Shown: positions 24,607-35,907, counted from the stretch's first letter. The stretch is 64,000 nt of DNA from Apostichopus japonicus (GCF_037975245.1 NC_092569.1:4736501-4800500); one strand, 5' to 3'. A program made the numbers and translations. Notes: a model not told the origin generated them from the sequence alone.

Positions 24607-25569
24607 TACCTTTTTGCATAACTGTCTGGGAAGGTTGTCCAGCCAAACCATCTCTATCAGCTTACCTAAAATTGACAATATTCAAAAATTGCTTCTCTTT
24701 CAAATTATCAAAATGACACACACTCAGCAAATTTTTTACCAAAAAGTTGGAACTAAAAAAAAAGACCATGCTAGGAGCTATACCTTACTGTATACAGTAA
24801 CAATACAATTACTGGCATCAGAAAATAATGTTGCCAAACCAACAGCCACCAGCCAATAATGAGTACCATTGAATGTGCACATACAGTTCGTCAATGGTTG
24901 CAGGTAGCGATATTATAATCCTTAAGTCAGTTCTCTACAGAGTGCTGAAATATGCTTGATATTTATAACCTAACATAAATACTACTCTTCAATTGACATT
25001 GAGCATATGATAAGCAGAGTGCAGTTGTACTGGGCAGGCAGGCTGCTGCTGCATAATAATACAACCACACCGATTGCAATGATTCTGAAACCCAACTAAG
25101 CACTAAATTTCAAGTAAGTCAAACACATACACAGCCGGCGAAGTTATAATACATCATCATAAGCTAGCATAAAATGCTACACAACCACACTGTAAAAAGT
25201 CCATTTTTTAAAGAGCAAATAATTAATAAAATGGGAAATCTACTGCAGACTTTTGTAAGTTGGAAATTTTTTTTCTCTCTCTTTCTCTCTGTCTCTTAAG
25301 TTTTAGAATGATATCCAAGAAATCAGGACAGACAAATCTCAAACTACTCAACTAGATAAATATGGTCAAAACATCTTTACTTTTTTCTTTGAAAGCTTAA
25401 TACCAATTCATGATGAACTCCCCATTTGTTCCAAGCACACATAAAAGTGCATTATAATCACAATTTCATTTCTCGCAGACCTAGTTTTTTTTTTCTCTCT
25501 TTTTTCTCTTTCCCCTCTTTTTGTATCAACAATTCAATCCCGACCTCATAAAGCTACGATGAATGAAGA

Positions 25570-25795
25570 ATGCGAGACCAACACAGAGATAGAGGAGGAA
25601 GAAGGAAAAATAAAAAAGTGCGTCTGAACCTTTGCGTCTTCCATCCCGTCATTCCGATCAATTCCTTCCCCGGACACAGAACGACGCAGGCTAGTCATTC
25701 TGTAATTGCTTCAGTGGGCTTTTGTGCAAACAGAGAACCCTCACCGTTCTACGGATATATCAACATTTGCTCAACTATTGTCGTGGTTCACGAAC
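25570..25795 (+). CDS. Candidate exon ending at a consensus donor
   Basis: This plus frame opens in an Arg/Lys-rich segment and stays open through a CpG-bearing stretch up to a good donor, CGAAC|GTAAGT, at 25795/25796. It continues open to 25863 if unspliced. A second frame over the same bases (25706-25900) is also open. The peptide in the first frame contains an FYGYINICSTIVVVHE segment. I recognise no family. The upstream boundary is unknown. The donor is seen; the exon is inferred. Confidence 0.22.
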
Positions 25796-25899
25796 GTAAG
25801 TTTCTGCCAAGACAAAATTTGCTTCCCGATGCAACTCGCTACTGGTGGTGTGTTAGATTTTAAAATAATCATGTCACACTTTTTTTTTCCTCCAAAATA

Positions 25900-27110
25900 G
25901 TCAAAATCAATCATTTTCCTGACCATTCCACACATTTTCTTCTTCTTTTTTGGGGGGGATTTCTTCTTTTTTTTTGCATAAAGAGGCTTACGTGCTTATT
26001 TTTGCAATCATACCATAGGTATTTGGGAAAAATTTCCTCAAGAAATTGATATTGGAGATTTGGATAAAGACAAATCAGACCGCAACAAAAGTAATTTACC
26101 TTGATGTTTAGAAGAATTCCCTCCTAGCTTAAATATTGCTCGATAATATATAACAGTCCTTTAGGCATATTCTTTGGATCACTTGGTATGCAATGGTATT
26201 TCACTGACCACCCCGCCCCTCTCCACCTCCTCCCCCTCCCCTACTGTACAGATATGAAAAGTATTTCAACTTACTAAGAAAGAAAAAAATTCTTTTGCGA
26301 TACAAAACAGGTTGGAAATATGCACATACTGTTTATAAAATTCTTAACATATTATCCTGATTTAATCTGCAAGCAAGCAAAGACTGTAACCAAATCTAGG
26401 CATCCATTTAAAGCTACAGTAATTATAAAAAAAAACAATCAATTAAATTTGACACAATTATTACTCACCAGTGACAACTTTGCTCTCATATATTCTCTGA
26501 AAAAAATACCTCTCCACCACCTCGAAGTCAAACATTGGGCATATTAGCATGATAAACAATTTATTTATTTTCTTTCCTACTTTCTTTGTTTTGTTTTTCT
26601 TTTACCTATCTTGTAAATTTAGCAACAAACTGAAAACTTACTGAGCACTAATATACTTTTCCTCCCTTTCAAGCTTACACACAAAAGCATTACGTCCAAT
26701 ACAGAAGAAGATGATGACTAAAGAAAAAAAATCGAAGAATTGAAATGGTGCAGAAAATCAATATATTGTTTGCTGTTGATAATCATAATTTCAAAGCGGA
26801 ATAATTCACCCTGCGGCCATCTCCTTGTTCCTTCCATTGAAAAGGTCTGACAAGCCATCGCGCCCCCCTTTGTCTCCTGATTTACCTTTGGCTTTCAAAC
26901 ACAATAAGACCTCTCAATACCCGGAGGGCTAGATCTGTACCCCCTCCAGACCCTCTCAGAGTAAACTATGATAACACAAGCTCGGTTCCTGACAGAGACA
27001 TGAAGCTATGTGTAGAGTAGTTTCAACGCTTATGTATATGGTAACTTGTGATACAGTGGGGGGTGTATTCTGCATCTATCGTTGTGGTGTTGCAAAATTA
27101 TTAAGATATC
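25900..27110. other. AT-rich non-coding stretch, nothing recognised
   Basis: There is a T6G8 junction near 25948-25960 and a C-rich patch at 26210-26245. The small frame at 26320-26547 is AT-rich and unsupported. Confidence 0.5.
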
Positions 27111-27111
27111 A

Positions 27112-27114
<3 letters not shown>

Positions 27115-27149
<35 letters not shown>
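27115..27149. repeat. (AT)n microsatellite
   Basis: A pure AT run of about 17 units. Confidence 0.95.
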
Positions 27150-27151
<2 letters not shown>

Positions 27152-27272
27152 GTGAGATTTTGCTTGCAATACTGTTTACTAAACCACCTTAAATGATATG
27201 GCCATATTTTACTTGAAAATAAGTAACACCAGAATTTTTTTTTTTTTTTAAACGGTTTATAATTAAAATCAG

Positions 27273-27425
27273 AGTACATTTTAATCACACCGGAAACCAG
27301 GTCTTACAGAGTTCTGTTGCCCTACAAAGACTCTGCACCTGATATTTTGCTTCAACCTTCTTCAAGTAACTTTAATATAATTGAGGATAAACAATTATTG
27401 GAGTGCATATGTTGTATGGAGACAG
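27273..27425 (+). CDS. Candidate internal exon, about 51 codons, unknown product
   Basis: The plus frame is open from 27263. A possible acceptor (TTAAAATCAG|AG) sits at 27272/27273, downstream of a long T run (27235-27249). A strong donor, GGAGACAG|GTAAGAG, sits at 27425/27426. The enclosed peptide is non-repetitive: a TPETRSYRVLLPYKDSAPD segment, a polar SSSN stretch, an acidic EDKQLLE and a Cys-rich end (CICCMETG). There is no recognised domain. The plus-strand exon-like stretches at 28.74 kb and 29.3 kb follow in the same orientation, so they could belong to one transcription unit. That link is speculative. Confidence 0.28.
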
Positions 27426-28742
27426 GTAAGAGAGGAGCAAAAATAGTAAATATTTCAACCAAAGAAGAAAATGTTTATCAAATTATACCAAAATATGAAT
27501 TGTAAACCAGTTTGTTATTCATAACAGAATCACACCATATTACAGACATGCAAGATCAATGGGTAATGTATGTATATATTATTTTTTTTCTTTTCCTGAG
27601 GCATCTACAGTAATTTTCTCAAATTCGTTTTTGCTTCTATTAGTTATAACATCATCCATAAAAGTTGGTAGAAATTAATTTAGATATATCATGAGTGCTG
27701 AAATAAAAAAAAATATCCTCTAGGGGAATGACCTAAACCCTCATACTTTTTTCTCTTTTCTGGTGCAGTGTCTGGTGAATAAGCAATTTTCTTGAATGGA
27801 TCATAAATCACCATTTTCTTCCAAACTTTTTACGGTCACAATTGCAAGACCTGACAGCTAATACAATATTAGAACCAAATTCTTCCAATAACATGTTCAT
27901 GACCTCTTTCCCCTTAAACTTTCAATTCTCCTGGTAAGGGCCCTAACTTTTGATTTATGAATTGGGAGACAAGCCTTTCAAGGTCAGATCAGAGGCAAGA
28001 GATGTCATTATGAAAGAATAGGGGGGAGAAAAAAGAAGGGAAAAAACTAAGAGATACAGAGAGAGAAGAACAAATATGTTAGCTAGGGTTATTATGATTC
28101 TTAAGGGCATTATGATTCATGGATGGACCAGGGATTTGAGAGATTGAAAAGAAAAAATGGTTTTCTTCTGATGCAATTTCACCAATAATTACTAGTTATG
28201 GAATCAGTCTGTGAACTTAGTTTCTTTCTATGTGATCTTCGATTTGAACAGATGTCTGGGAAAAGTTGTTTATGAGAAATTATTTTTTAAATCACTTTGA
28301 AAAGACGACCAATTCAGGTGCAAAATTAAATTCTGGTTTGTTAATCGTAGATCATGAAAAACAAACTAATTTGAGAAAGTAACTGTTATCGTTCCAACTT
28401 TACATTTCTATATCAATTTTAACTTTTTTAAGAAACTGATCCTTTAAACAACTATTAGGTCTATCGATAAAAGAGACTGGACTATTAAGTCTAATGTAGA
28501 GACTATGCATTAGGTCAGTTCCTCGGATGAAATTCAAAACGAGTAATTTGGGGAAACATACAAACTTTACGGCCTCAAATGACAATGTTTACAACTGATA
28601 GCTGCAGACTGGTCAAGGTCAAGGATAAACCTTTCTCAAATGTTGGAATATATACATAAATACTTTCACTATTCAGTTTAAATCAGTGAAAATTGTCAAA
28701 TTTTTGCACATTTATCCCTCTTTTTCAAATCCCATTTGCAAG

Positions 28743-28925
28743 GGAAAGAAGATTTCTCTTAAGCAAAGCATGTCATATGAAAGGGGGGAAACAAACAGGT
28801 GTAGTACTACTAATTGAAAGAGATAGAACAGGTCAAATAGCTAGATATGAGAAAGCAGATGGTGCTGTGTTCTACTGCGAAAAGGTTATCGATTCGATAG
28901 GAAAGCAGTTTATATACTATTGTAG
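28743..28925 (+). CDS. Candidate internal exon, 61 codons, unknown product
   Basis: A pyrimidine-rich stretch (CCCTCTTTTTCAAATCCC) precedes TTGCAAG|GG at 28742/28743. The frame is open from there to TGTAG|GTAAAGG at 28925/28926, where the donor overlaps the in-frame TAA. The peptide has a basic start, a hydrophobic strand (TGVVLLIERDRTG) and a mixed ARYEKADGAVFYCEKVIDS segment. I do not recognise it. It is one of the more protein-like stretches in the window, but is unproven. Confidence 0.25.
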
Positions 28926-29304
28926 GTAAAGGTGTGTACATATATCTCTGTAGAGGTACATATTAATGTAAGCTCCTATGTGCATTTCATACCTATTTAA
29001 TTGCATAACCAAAAGTTCCACTAGCCCCCTCCCCCCCACATGATAACAGTTGACTGAGAATGACAGTGAAGTATTGCTTAATTCACACACAATTCACCGC
29101 CTTTGAAAAGTTGGTCAAACGCCCACCTAATGCCCAACCACCCCCCCACCCTTCCCATCCCCCAAATATCAACATTTCTAAACCTCTACCAACTGCTAGA
29201 TCGGACCTAATAAATATCAACAAGTTTCTTCTTTCTTTCTTTTTTGGCATCCACTGGTGAAAGTAAAGTTTTAACAACTTGTCCAACTTATTCCCCCCCC
29301 CCCT

Positions 29305-29516
29305 GAAAAAAAAACTATTCTGAATTTTCTCTTCAACGAATGAAGCAAAACCATCGACTATTAGAAATGGCAGCGCAAAGCGGACTTGACAGACTATATA
29401 TTAAAAGGAACGATCGAAACGGGTCGAGATTTACGAGATGGTTCGCGTTTATTGGAAAAATAACCAACCCACCTGAGATTCTATTAGAGGTACGTGAACT
29501 TGAAACCGGTGTGTAA
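29305..29516 (+). CDS. Open frame of 70 codons (58 from ATG), first part of a broken coding-like region
   Basis: The plus frame opens after a stop at 29302-29304. ATGs are at 29340 and 29367, and the stop is TAA at 29514-29516. The stretch is CpG-bearing and non-repetitive. The peptide is rich in Arg and Trp in the middle (RNDRNGSRFTRWFAF) and ends in a Leu/Glu segment. A donor-like TTAGAG|GTACGT lies at 29489/29490. The next open frame (29504-29659) is shifted by one base and continues the same residue style, suggesting a frameshifted or spliced coding sequence. No family is recognised. A decayed transposon ORF is an alternative. Confidence 0.25.
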
Positions 29517-29743
29517 GGTCCGATACCTTATTAGAATGTGTACAGAATGAAGGGGAATCGCAGCCATACGTACCCTCAATAAAACTTGAGAAGTCTCTTC
29601 TATTAGAAGATGCAAACAAGCACATAGAAACCCTTAACATGCTTAGTCGCAACTTAACTTAGCGATTTGATTTATTGGTGGCCAGGTTTCACCCTAATAC
29701 AAACCATCTGTGGGAAGGTCTCTCTTTCGCTATCGTAAAGACA
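29504..29743 (+). pseudogene. Continuation of the broken coding-like region, shifted frame with an in-frame stop
   Basis: This frame is open for 52 codons (29504-29659), has a TAG at 29660-29662, and then stays open about 27 more codons to a TGA near 29741. The first part is acidic and helical in style (LLEDANKHIETLNMLSRN). After the stop comes a stretch with NTNHLWEGL. The single stop and the shift relative to 29305-29516 look like a decayed gene or transposon ORF on the plus strand. A (TA)n run follows immediately. The identity is unknown. Confidence 0.22.
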
Positions 29744-29756
29744 TGAGAAACTATAC

Positions 29757-29761
29757 ATATA

Positions 29762-29813
<52 letters not shown>

Positions 29814-29814
29814 C
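29757..29814. repeat. (TA)n microsatellite
   Basis: A TA run with two single-base interruptions. It splits the coding-like region on either side. Confidence 0.95.
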
Positions 29815-29829
29815 AAGCGATATAAATGA

Positions 29830-29997
29830 AAGAGAATAATTAAACTCCAGAAGAGAAACTTTGAGCCTCAAGTGTTTGGACAACTTCACATTCAATCCGA
29901 GAGGTACGGATATTTAATATTCAAATTTTATCGCTCTGTTCGTTTGCCAGTCGCAACTATGGCAGATCCCGAGGAAAGCTGGCAGTATATGACCTAA
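29830..29997 (+). CDS. Open frame of 55 codons after the TA run, unknown
   Basis: This plus frame lies between a TGA (29827-29829) and a TAA (29995-29997). The peptide is basic and aromatic (SERYGYLIFKFYRSVR) and ends with an acidic MADPEESW segment that itself starts with ATG at 29959. It could be the 3' part of the broken region at 29.3-29.7 kb, or chance. The frame is short and its codon content is only mildly different from background. Confidence 0.18.
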   Translation, partial: KRIIKLQKRNFEPQVFGQLHIQSERYGYLIFKFYRSVRLPVATMADPEESWQYMT

Positions 29998-29999
29998 CT

Positions 30000-30150
30000 A
30001 CATTGGATGTGTGGATAGGGGAAAAGTGAGGGGAGGGGGAGAGTGGAGAAGGAGAGAACAACAGGGCATGTAGGAGGGTGGAGGTTAAAGGATGGTGAAT
30101 AAAGTGGAAATGGTTGAGAATGACATGGAGAAGACGTGGGGAAGATAACA
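30000..30150 (+). repeat. Purine-rich tract
   Basis: An A/G-rich run with several GGGG blocks. The minus-strand Pro/Ser/His-rich frame over it reflects composition. Confidence 0.6.
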
Positions 30151-30159
30151 CTGCTTTTT

Positions 30160-31740
30160 AACTCCTTTTTTATGTAATTGTGACAAATACTGGCAAAATT
30201 GAGTGGTGACGAAATTTAGGTACGAGCCCCACTAAACGTCTTTGGCAATTCATATGATACCAACCTTATATTTATGAACAACTGTGGGCATTTTAAGAAA
30301 CAGTACTGGGGTAAGTAAAAAATATTAAAAAAACTTGAGTACAAGCAAACCTTCAGAGAGAAACTAACATTAAAACATTTTCCTTGAAAAGTTAAAAGAG
30401 TACCATACTACTTCCTCCATTGTTAGTTTCTTTCGATCAATCCAGCAAACAAGCTGTTTAATAGACCTATTTCACTTGAAACATCCTCTCTCCCCTTGAC
30501 ATACCCCTTCATTTAAGTTTTTCATATTTCTCTTCTGTGAAAATAATATCTGATATCTTTTTCTTTTCAATCTTTCTTTTCGTTAACACCTTAAAGATGT
30601 TCCATACTTTACTGTACTTGTCCGTCCAACTTATTTTGTTTTCTTCCAAAAACGAACACTAAAAGGAACGCTTCCTTTAGTTTTCATTTTTAAAAACCAG
30701 TCCCTGGATTGAAAAATATGATTGGTTACATCCTTAAAGCATAATATGTAAAACCAAACCCCTCTCCCCCCCCCCAAAGAAAATGATAAAAAAAGAAGAA
30801 AATAAATTCTTCTCAATTTCTTAGCTAATCCCCTTGCCCATGCATATACTTTTCTCTCCTTCACAACATGTAGCTAAATCCCATGAACCCTTGTGTCTAT
30901 TTCCATTTTTTTTCAGACCAGACTGTGTTTGACAAATTTTCTGAAAGACTGCAATTAATAAGTTTGTTCCTTGTGGCACAAAATGTCATCTACCAATCCC
31001 TATGAGATGAGTGTGGATTGTATCAACGTAAGATGAAGAAGGATTCTTGTCCCTCAATGCCCACCCTTGAGCGGCTTAATTAGCATCCGCCAAATTACCA
31101 CTGGGAACCAAAAGGTTCGCTCGCTCCTTTCGTATCGCTCTCTTGTTAACAACGCCTACAGTATAGTATATATATAGTCTCAAACCGAAGTCTTTTAACT
31201 TAAATCATCCCCAAACCACTTTTACTGGCAAGGCTTTGGAATCAACGAGCTTCCTTTATATGTATATATACATATATACAACTGTACAACTTTTATACTG
31301 TCAATGAATTTCACAAACTTTCACTTGTTTTAAAGTATATCGTAAATCAAAACATATTCCAAACGGGGATGTTAAATTTTGCATCGTCATTTCTTACGTT
31401 TCTTCATAAAAAAAATAACACTTCTAATGAGAAATTTTTTAAATATTTCTAAATTTTCAAAATTTGTTCTTGCTAAGTTTAACATTGGTTAATGTCATGA
31501 CAAAAGTCTGTTTGAGCAAAACATGTGGAGGTTGTCTACCACTGATTGAATACACTGATTGTGTATTTTAACAAAACTCACTGCATGTACATGTGGTCCA
31601 AAATACCCCATCTAACCCTAGAAATTTTGCAAAGTTCCACTCTTGCATTAATTTTCATAACCTTTCGGGCATTTATTTCTATCATTTAGTTCACTGTTTT
31701 TGGCAGATGCCGCAATATCGTCATTGCACAGTGGGTTAAT
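30160..31740. other. AT-rich non-coding stretch, nothing recognised
   Basis: There is a C tract at 30764-30775 and a palindromic TATATGTATATATACATATATA patch near 31256-31278. No gene is supported. Confidence 0.5.
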
Positions 31741-31749
31741 GCATACATG

Positions 31750-32160
31750 TTAAGTATCTCGGAGACGGTGTGCCCAAGCCCTAAGGCTATAAAACTTTCC
31801 TGTACTGTGAACGCTTTTCTTTACAAGATGGTTGTGTGAACGCTTTCCTGTACAAGATACAGTAGTAGTGTGAATGCTACGGGGATTGTGTTTTGCTGAG
31901 GACCTCTTATTACCTGTCCTTGTCACTTCCTTACAAAACACTGCCAAAAAACTGCCAAAACGGCCAGAAACTGCCAAAACTGCCAGAATAAAAAACTGCC
32001 AAAACACTAACTTAAGGCAGATCAGCTGTAACACTGTAACTAATAGTAGTAGTAGTAGTAGTAAGCTAATAGGTTGGTAATCAACCACCGTCGCAAACAT
32101 TCTTTGCACTTGCGACAATACTCTCTTGATCCACATACCCGCTCTCAAATGTGGACGCAT
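31750..32160 (-). CDS. 136-aa open frame built on simple repeats; doubtful
   Basis: This is one of the longest ATG-initiated frames in the window. Residues 31-40 are a Leu run encoded by (CTA)n. The next segment (VFWQFFILAVLAVSGRFGSFLAVF) comes from a degenerate TTTGGCAGT repeat. The C-terminal part contains a two-copy GTAAGAAAAGCGTTCACA-like repeat. Read literally it would be a short basic protein with one or two membrane helices. Because three separate tandem repeats keep it open, I regard coding as unlikely but not excluded. Confidence 0.15.
   Translation of the reverse strand: MRPHLRAGMWIKRVLSQVQRMFATVVDYQPISLLLLLLLLVTVLQLICLKLVFWQFFILAVLAVSGRFGSFLAVFCKEVTRTGNKRSSAKHNPRSIHTTTVSCTGKRSHNHLVKKSVHSTGKFYSLRAWAHRLRDT
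31790..32063. repeat. Cluster of three short tandem repeats
   Basis: There is a TGTGAACGCTTTxCTxTACAAGAT repeat x2 (31796-31860), an ACTGCCAAA repeat x about 6 (31940-32006), and (TAG)n at 32043-32063. The clustering is unusual for 270 bp. Confidence 0.75.
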
Positions 32161-32169
32161 CCTGAATCG

Positions 32170-34440
32170 GCTTAATTACCCCGAGGGAAAACAAGATCCA
32201 GCCCCTCCCCCCCCTGCCCCCTTGTGTTCCTAAATGTGATAAGGTCTAAGCAGTGGTCAAGCAAAATGCTTATAAATATAGACACACAAAAGAAGTACCC
32301 ACACAGAAATGCATATGAATTAACTATAACCATATAAGACATATCTCTGCACAATTAATTCATTGACTGCCATCCATCAATTTTGTTCACACAGCATGAG
32401 ACATTTTAACACAACTTTGTTAATTCCATCTGATATGTAGTTTTGAGGTACGTACATCGTGCCACAAAAGTTTGCTTCGGTAGGGCCTCTGTGACACATC
32501 CTGATAGCCGTCAACCAAAAATAAAAATAAAAAAATAAAAAAAACACCCAAAAAATTGTCTTACCATCTTCTCGCAGGATTTGTTCAACTTTCCTCTCCT
32601 CTCTCTCCCGTTTCTATTTTCTCTTTTCTTTTTCCTTTTTTCTTTTTCTCTCTCTCTCTCTCTTTTCTGCTCGTTCTCTTGCAATTAGCGTGATTTAGAG
32701 CTTTCCCCTTACAGGAAATGTATTCAGGAAAAGACCGTGCAAAATATTCTCTAAAACAGCCATGTCGAAACGTGCTTTCGTGCGGGGATTGTGGATAAAA
32801 CATTGCGAACCACTCAGAAGTTGACAGTTTAACCACATGTTAGAACCTATTATCAAATTAATTAACTGAGGCCTGATTTGAAATCAGTAAACGTGGATAG
32901 AGGAATGATGGAGACATTCTTTTCCTAGTAATGGCCGACAGAATGACAGGGGGGGTGGGGGGAGAGAGAGATTGCTCGGCGTCGACTGATAGAATTATAA
33001 CCTCCAAACGGTTCATCCATTCAAAAAAAAACGGAATCAATGCTAATAGCGAAGCGACATGGATAGACGATAGAATAGCGACTACAAAATTGAACTGAAA
33101 TTTGTGGAAGAACGTTTAAGATGATCATAAATATAAAAAACCTTCATGTGTACGAGTAAATGTATAAAATATTTGAAAAGCTAATTGAAATTTCATCGGA
33201 ACTATTATTATCAATGTTTGAAATAGTATTATATCACAAACATAAATTGGGTTTTTAATTGGAAATTTCATTGGAACAGCTGGGGAGGGGAGGGGGAGAG
33301 GACAGATGAGGGGAGACAGGGGTAAGTATAAGGGGCACATCAAGAGGGGCTACATGCATATTACTTACTCAAGGAGAAAAGGAGCAATGTTCAAACTCCA
33401 CATTGAAGCAATTGACACAATTTAACAGCTGTTTCCCTTCAAGTTAATTAAAGGAATGCTAACCCTGATCCCCTACCCCACATGCTAAGCGGTTCTCTAA
33501 ATGTCCTCAATGGTGGGATGAAGGAGTTATATTCAACCCACTCATACACAAGGGAGGCACTTTGGTTTGCTCAGACCAATAGCTCAGAATGATTTGATGG
33601 ATCAGAGGTTCTGGGAGAGTACTTTTGAAACTTGTAGCAATTTTTAAGGGATCCTAAAATTTGGGGACAATGATGCTGATGATCTTTAAGTACATAAACA
33701 GTTTATCCACTAGTACAGTGTGCTGAACTTTTCCTCTTTCATTGACAAATTCTTTTTGAAGGAATACAATCATTACAAATCTTATAGATGGCTTTCTCAA
33801 ACACTATAATGCAGAAATTCATACAGGGCAATCTTTTCTCCTCAATAAACACCCTCCCCCCACCCCCTCCCCTTACAATCTCCCCTCCAAGAAACAAAAG
33901 CAGAAAAAACTGACTGCTACTTCATAATTGTCACCAAAATCATAGATAGCCGTACATATTCAAAATCTTTACCATTGGGTTGAATTTTAGACTCGGCTAG
34001 ATCCAAGGTCGCTGTGATTTGATTCCATGATAGGCTAAGTTCCAAATTCAACTGTCGTAATACTAAACTGTGCAGCAAATATTATACAGGCAGAGAGACC
34101 AGTTATCTCTTTATTACAGTCAAATTCCCTAGTGTTTTAAAACTGAAGTAGTCCTAAGGTAAAGTCTACAAAAGACTGTTCTACAGAAGAGAAGTATAAA
34201 AGTTTAAACCTGCCAACAAAATGGTTCTACGAAAGCAGGGCAAACAAAATTATAAAGACAAACTAGGGGAAAGGGGGGGGGGGGATGAGGAAGGAAGGCA
34301 ACATGATAAATCCCAGTGTCAATGAAGGAAAAAAAATATATATAAAAATTGAAAAATATAATATAAAAAATCAGGATATGTGAGGTATAATAATGCCTTT
34401 ACAGATCGTTAGGTTTTAACGGATAGAAAAGAGCCTTAGA
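32170..34440. other. AT-rich non-coding stretch with CT-rich and GA-rich patches
   Basis: There is a pyrimidine tract at 32590-32670 including (CT)n, G-rich tracts at 32950-32965 and 33280-33330, and G12 near 34267-34278. No gene is supported. Confidence 0.5.
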
Positions 34441-34461
34441 GCTACGTATATAGAGAGGACA

Positions 34462-34635
34462 ATGATGTCACTGTATAACAATCGGCTTTGTCTCCTCCAA
34501 CAGTATATCGAGGAGGCAGGCAGTGAGAAACAGCAGGCGGAGAGAGCCAGACTGCTACGCGGAGAAATTATTCAGTTGAACTTGTTGTGCATGTATACCG
34601 ATGCTACCAGCGAGATTATAAGATTTTTCTGGTGA
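34462..34635 (+). CDS. Candidate small ORF or exon, 57 aa, coiled-coil-like
   Basis: This is an ATG-initiated frame of 57 codons, open upstream to about 34419, in a pocket clearly richer in G+C than its flanks. Residues 11-42 are strongly helix-favouring with a charged, Leu-spaced pattern (LLQQYIEEAGSEKQQAERAR, then LLRGEIIQLNLL), as in a coiled coil. The C-terminus is FFW. A good acceptor, TTTGTCTCCTCCAACAG, ends at 34503, so the sequence could instead be a terminal exon from 34504. I do not recognise a family. Confidence 0.3.
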   Translation: MMSLYNNRLCLLQQYIEEAGSEKQQAERARLLRGEIIQLNLLCMYTDATSEIIRFFW

Positions 34636-35586
34636 TTATTGAACTGTAATTCATGCAAGTAATATCGTACGCTGTAAAATAGCTACAAAGTTTAATTCGT
34701 GTGTGTCTGCCTGACCAGCTGGTCTATCAGTAATCTGGGAGGCACGTTCGAAAATATAAAAAGAACATAAAAACAATGTCAATATTCTCTGGCTTAATTT
34801 CGCAACGACGATCACAATTTGACTGTGTGGTAGGTTTATAGGCTGGAGGCAACGTGTATGACAGGGCTGAACAAGACCAAGGATTGTTGGGGTTTTTCTT
34901 TGTTTTTTCTGGGGTTTTTTTTCGAGAAATGCCACCATGCATGCCCTTCAGATATGACTATTAATGGCACAGAAAGCTGCAATGCCATTTTTTTAATATT
35001 CATACTCTATATTCACTCATATAAGCACATACACCATAGATTTGTTCAATAACAACTAACATTGGTTTTAATAATAATAAAGCTTCAGTCTACAACATAC
35101 CAAGATATCAGAAGAAAAGAGTGGGTGCCTTAGGGAGAGAAAATATTTTTGATGGTGGCAGCAAAATGCTTCAGATTGCAGTTTGAAAGAAATGAGTGAC
35201 AATTAGTTTACTAATTAGCATACTGTTGGGTGGGAAGAGGGACAGGACGGGGACCGGTGGCAGGGGGACGAGGGAAGGAAGATGGGTTGATGCTTATAAT
35301 TTTCAAATATACACTGAGTGGCAGAACACATCCAGGGAGAAATGCTAGCCCATTACATTACACATATATACAGGAATGTTTAACAATTACTATCAAATCA
35401 AAAAGGTTATATAAACAATCCTGATTCTTCAAAAAGATCTTCTTTCAAAGTATTTGTAGTAAAAGTAAAAGTATTCCAAACATGAAAGGTGAGTAAGAAA
35501 GAAACATTGTTAAACTGACACTATCTATATCTAATGTCTATATCTAATCTATATCTTAAAAGTATGTATAAAGTATGTTTTAGGGA

Positions 35587-35634
35587 AGTATATATACATG
35601 TATAAATACATATATATATAGATATATATAATAT
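35587..35634. repeat. TA-rich microsatellite
   Basis: Interrupted TATATA/CATA units lie about 30 bp upstream of the hairpin. Confidence 0.8.
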
Positions 35635-35664
35635 AACGAAAATTCACGTTTACTCCAAAAGAAA

Positions 35665-35796
35665 ATATTATTAGAGAAAACCAGAGAAATAAGATATGAC
35701 TCATAATTAACAAATAAGGAGTAAGTTTTCTAAAACTTACTCCTTATTTGTCAATTATGAGTCATATCTTATTTCTCTGGTTTTCTCTAATAATAT
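35665..35796. repeat. Near-perfect inverted repeat, 65-bp arms, 2-nt loop
   Basis: The arms at 35665-35729 and 35732-35796 are reverse complements with a single mismatch (35709 against 35752). The centre is ...GTAAGTTTT-CT-AAAACTTAC.... The ends are ATATTATTAGAG and CTCTAATAATAT. The right arm runs directly into a TA microsatellite. Transcribed, it would form a 65-bp hairpin RNA. It could be a palindromic MITE, a fold-back template-switch duplication, or an assembly or amplification artefact. Confidence 0.95.
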
Positions 35797-35907
35797 AGAT
35801 ATATATATATATATATATACATACATATATATATATATATACATTTATATATACATACATATATATAAATACATATATATATATGTATTCATATATATAT
35901 ATACATG
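35793..35907. repeat. TA/CATA microsatellite
   Basis: About 110 bp of TA units with CATA and TTCA interruptions, directly adjoining the hairpin. Confidence 0.9.

Noticed and set aside
29689-29895. Ile/Tyr-rich minus frame
   Set aside because: It is a translation of the TA microsatellite. The same applies to the frames at 35762-35998, 54970-55230, 56435-56638 and 61103-61375.
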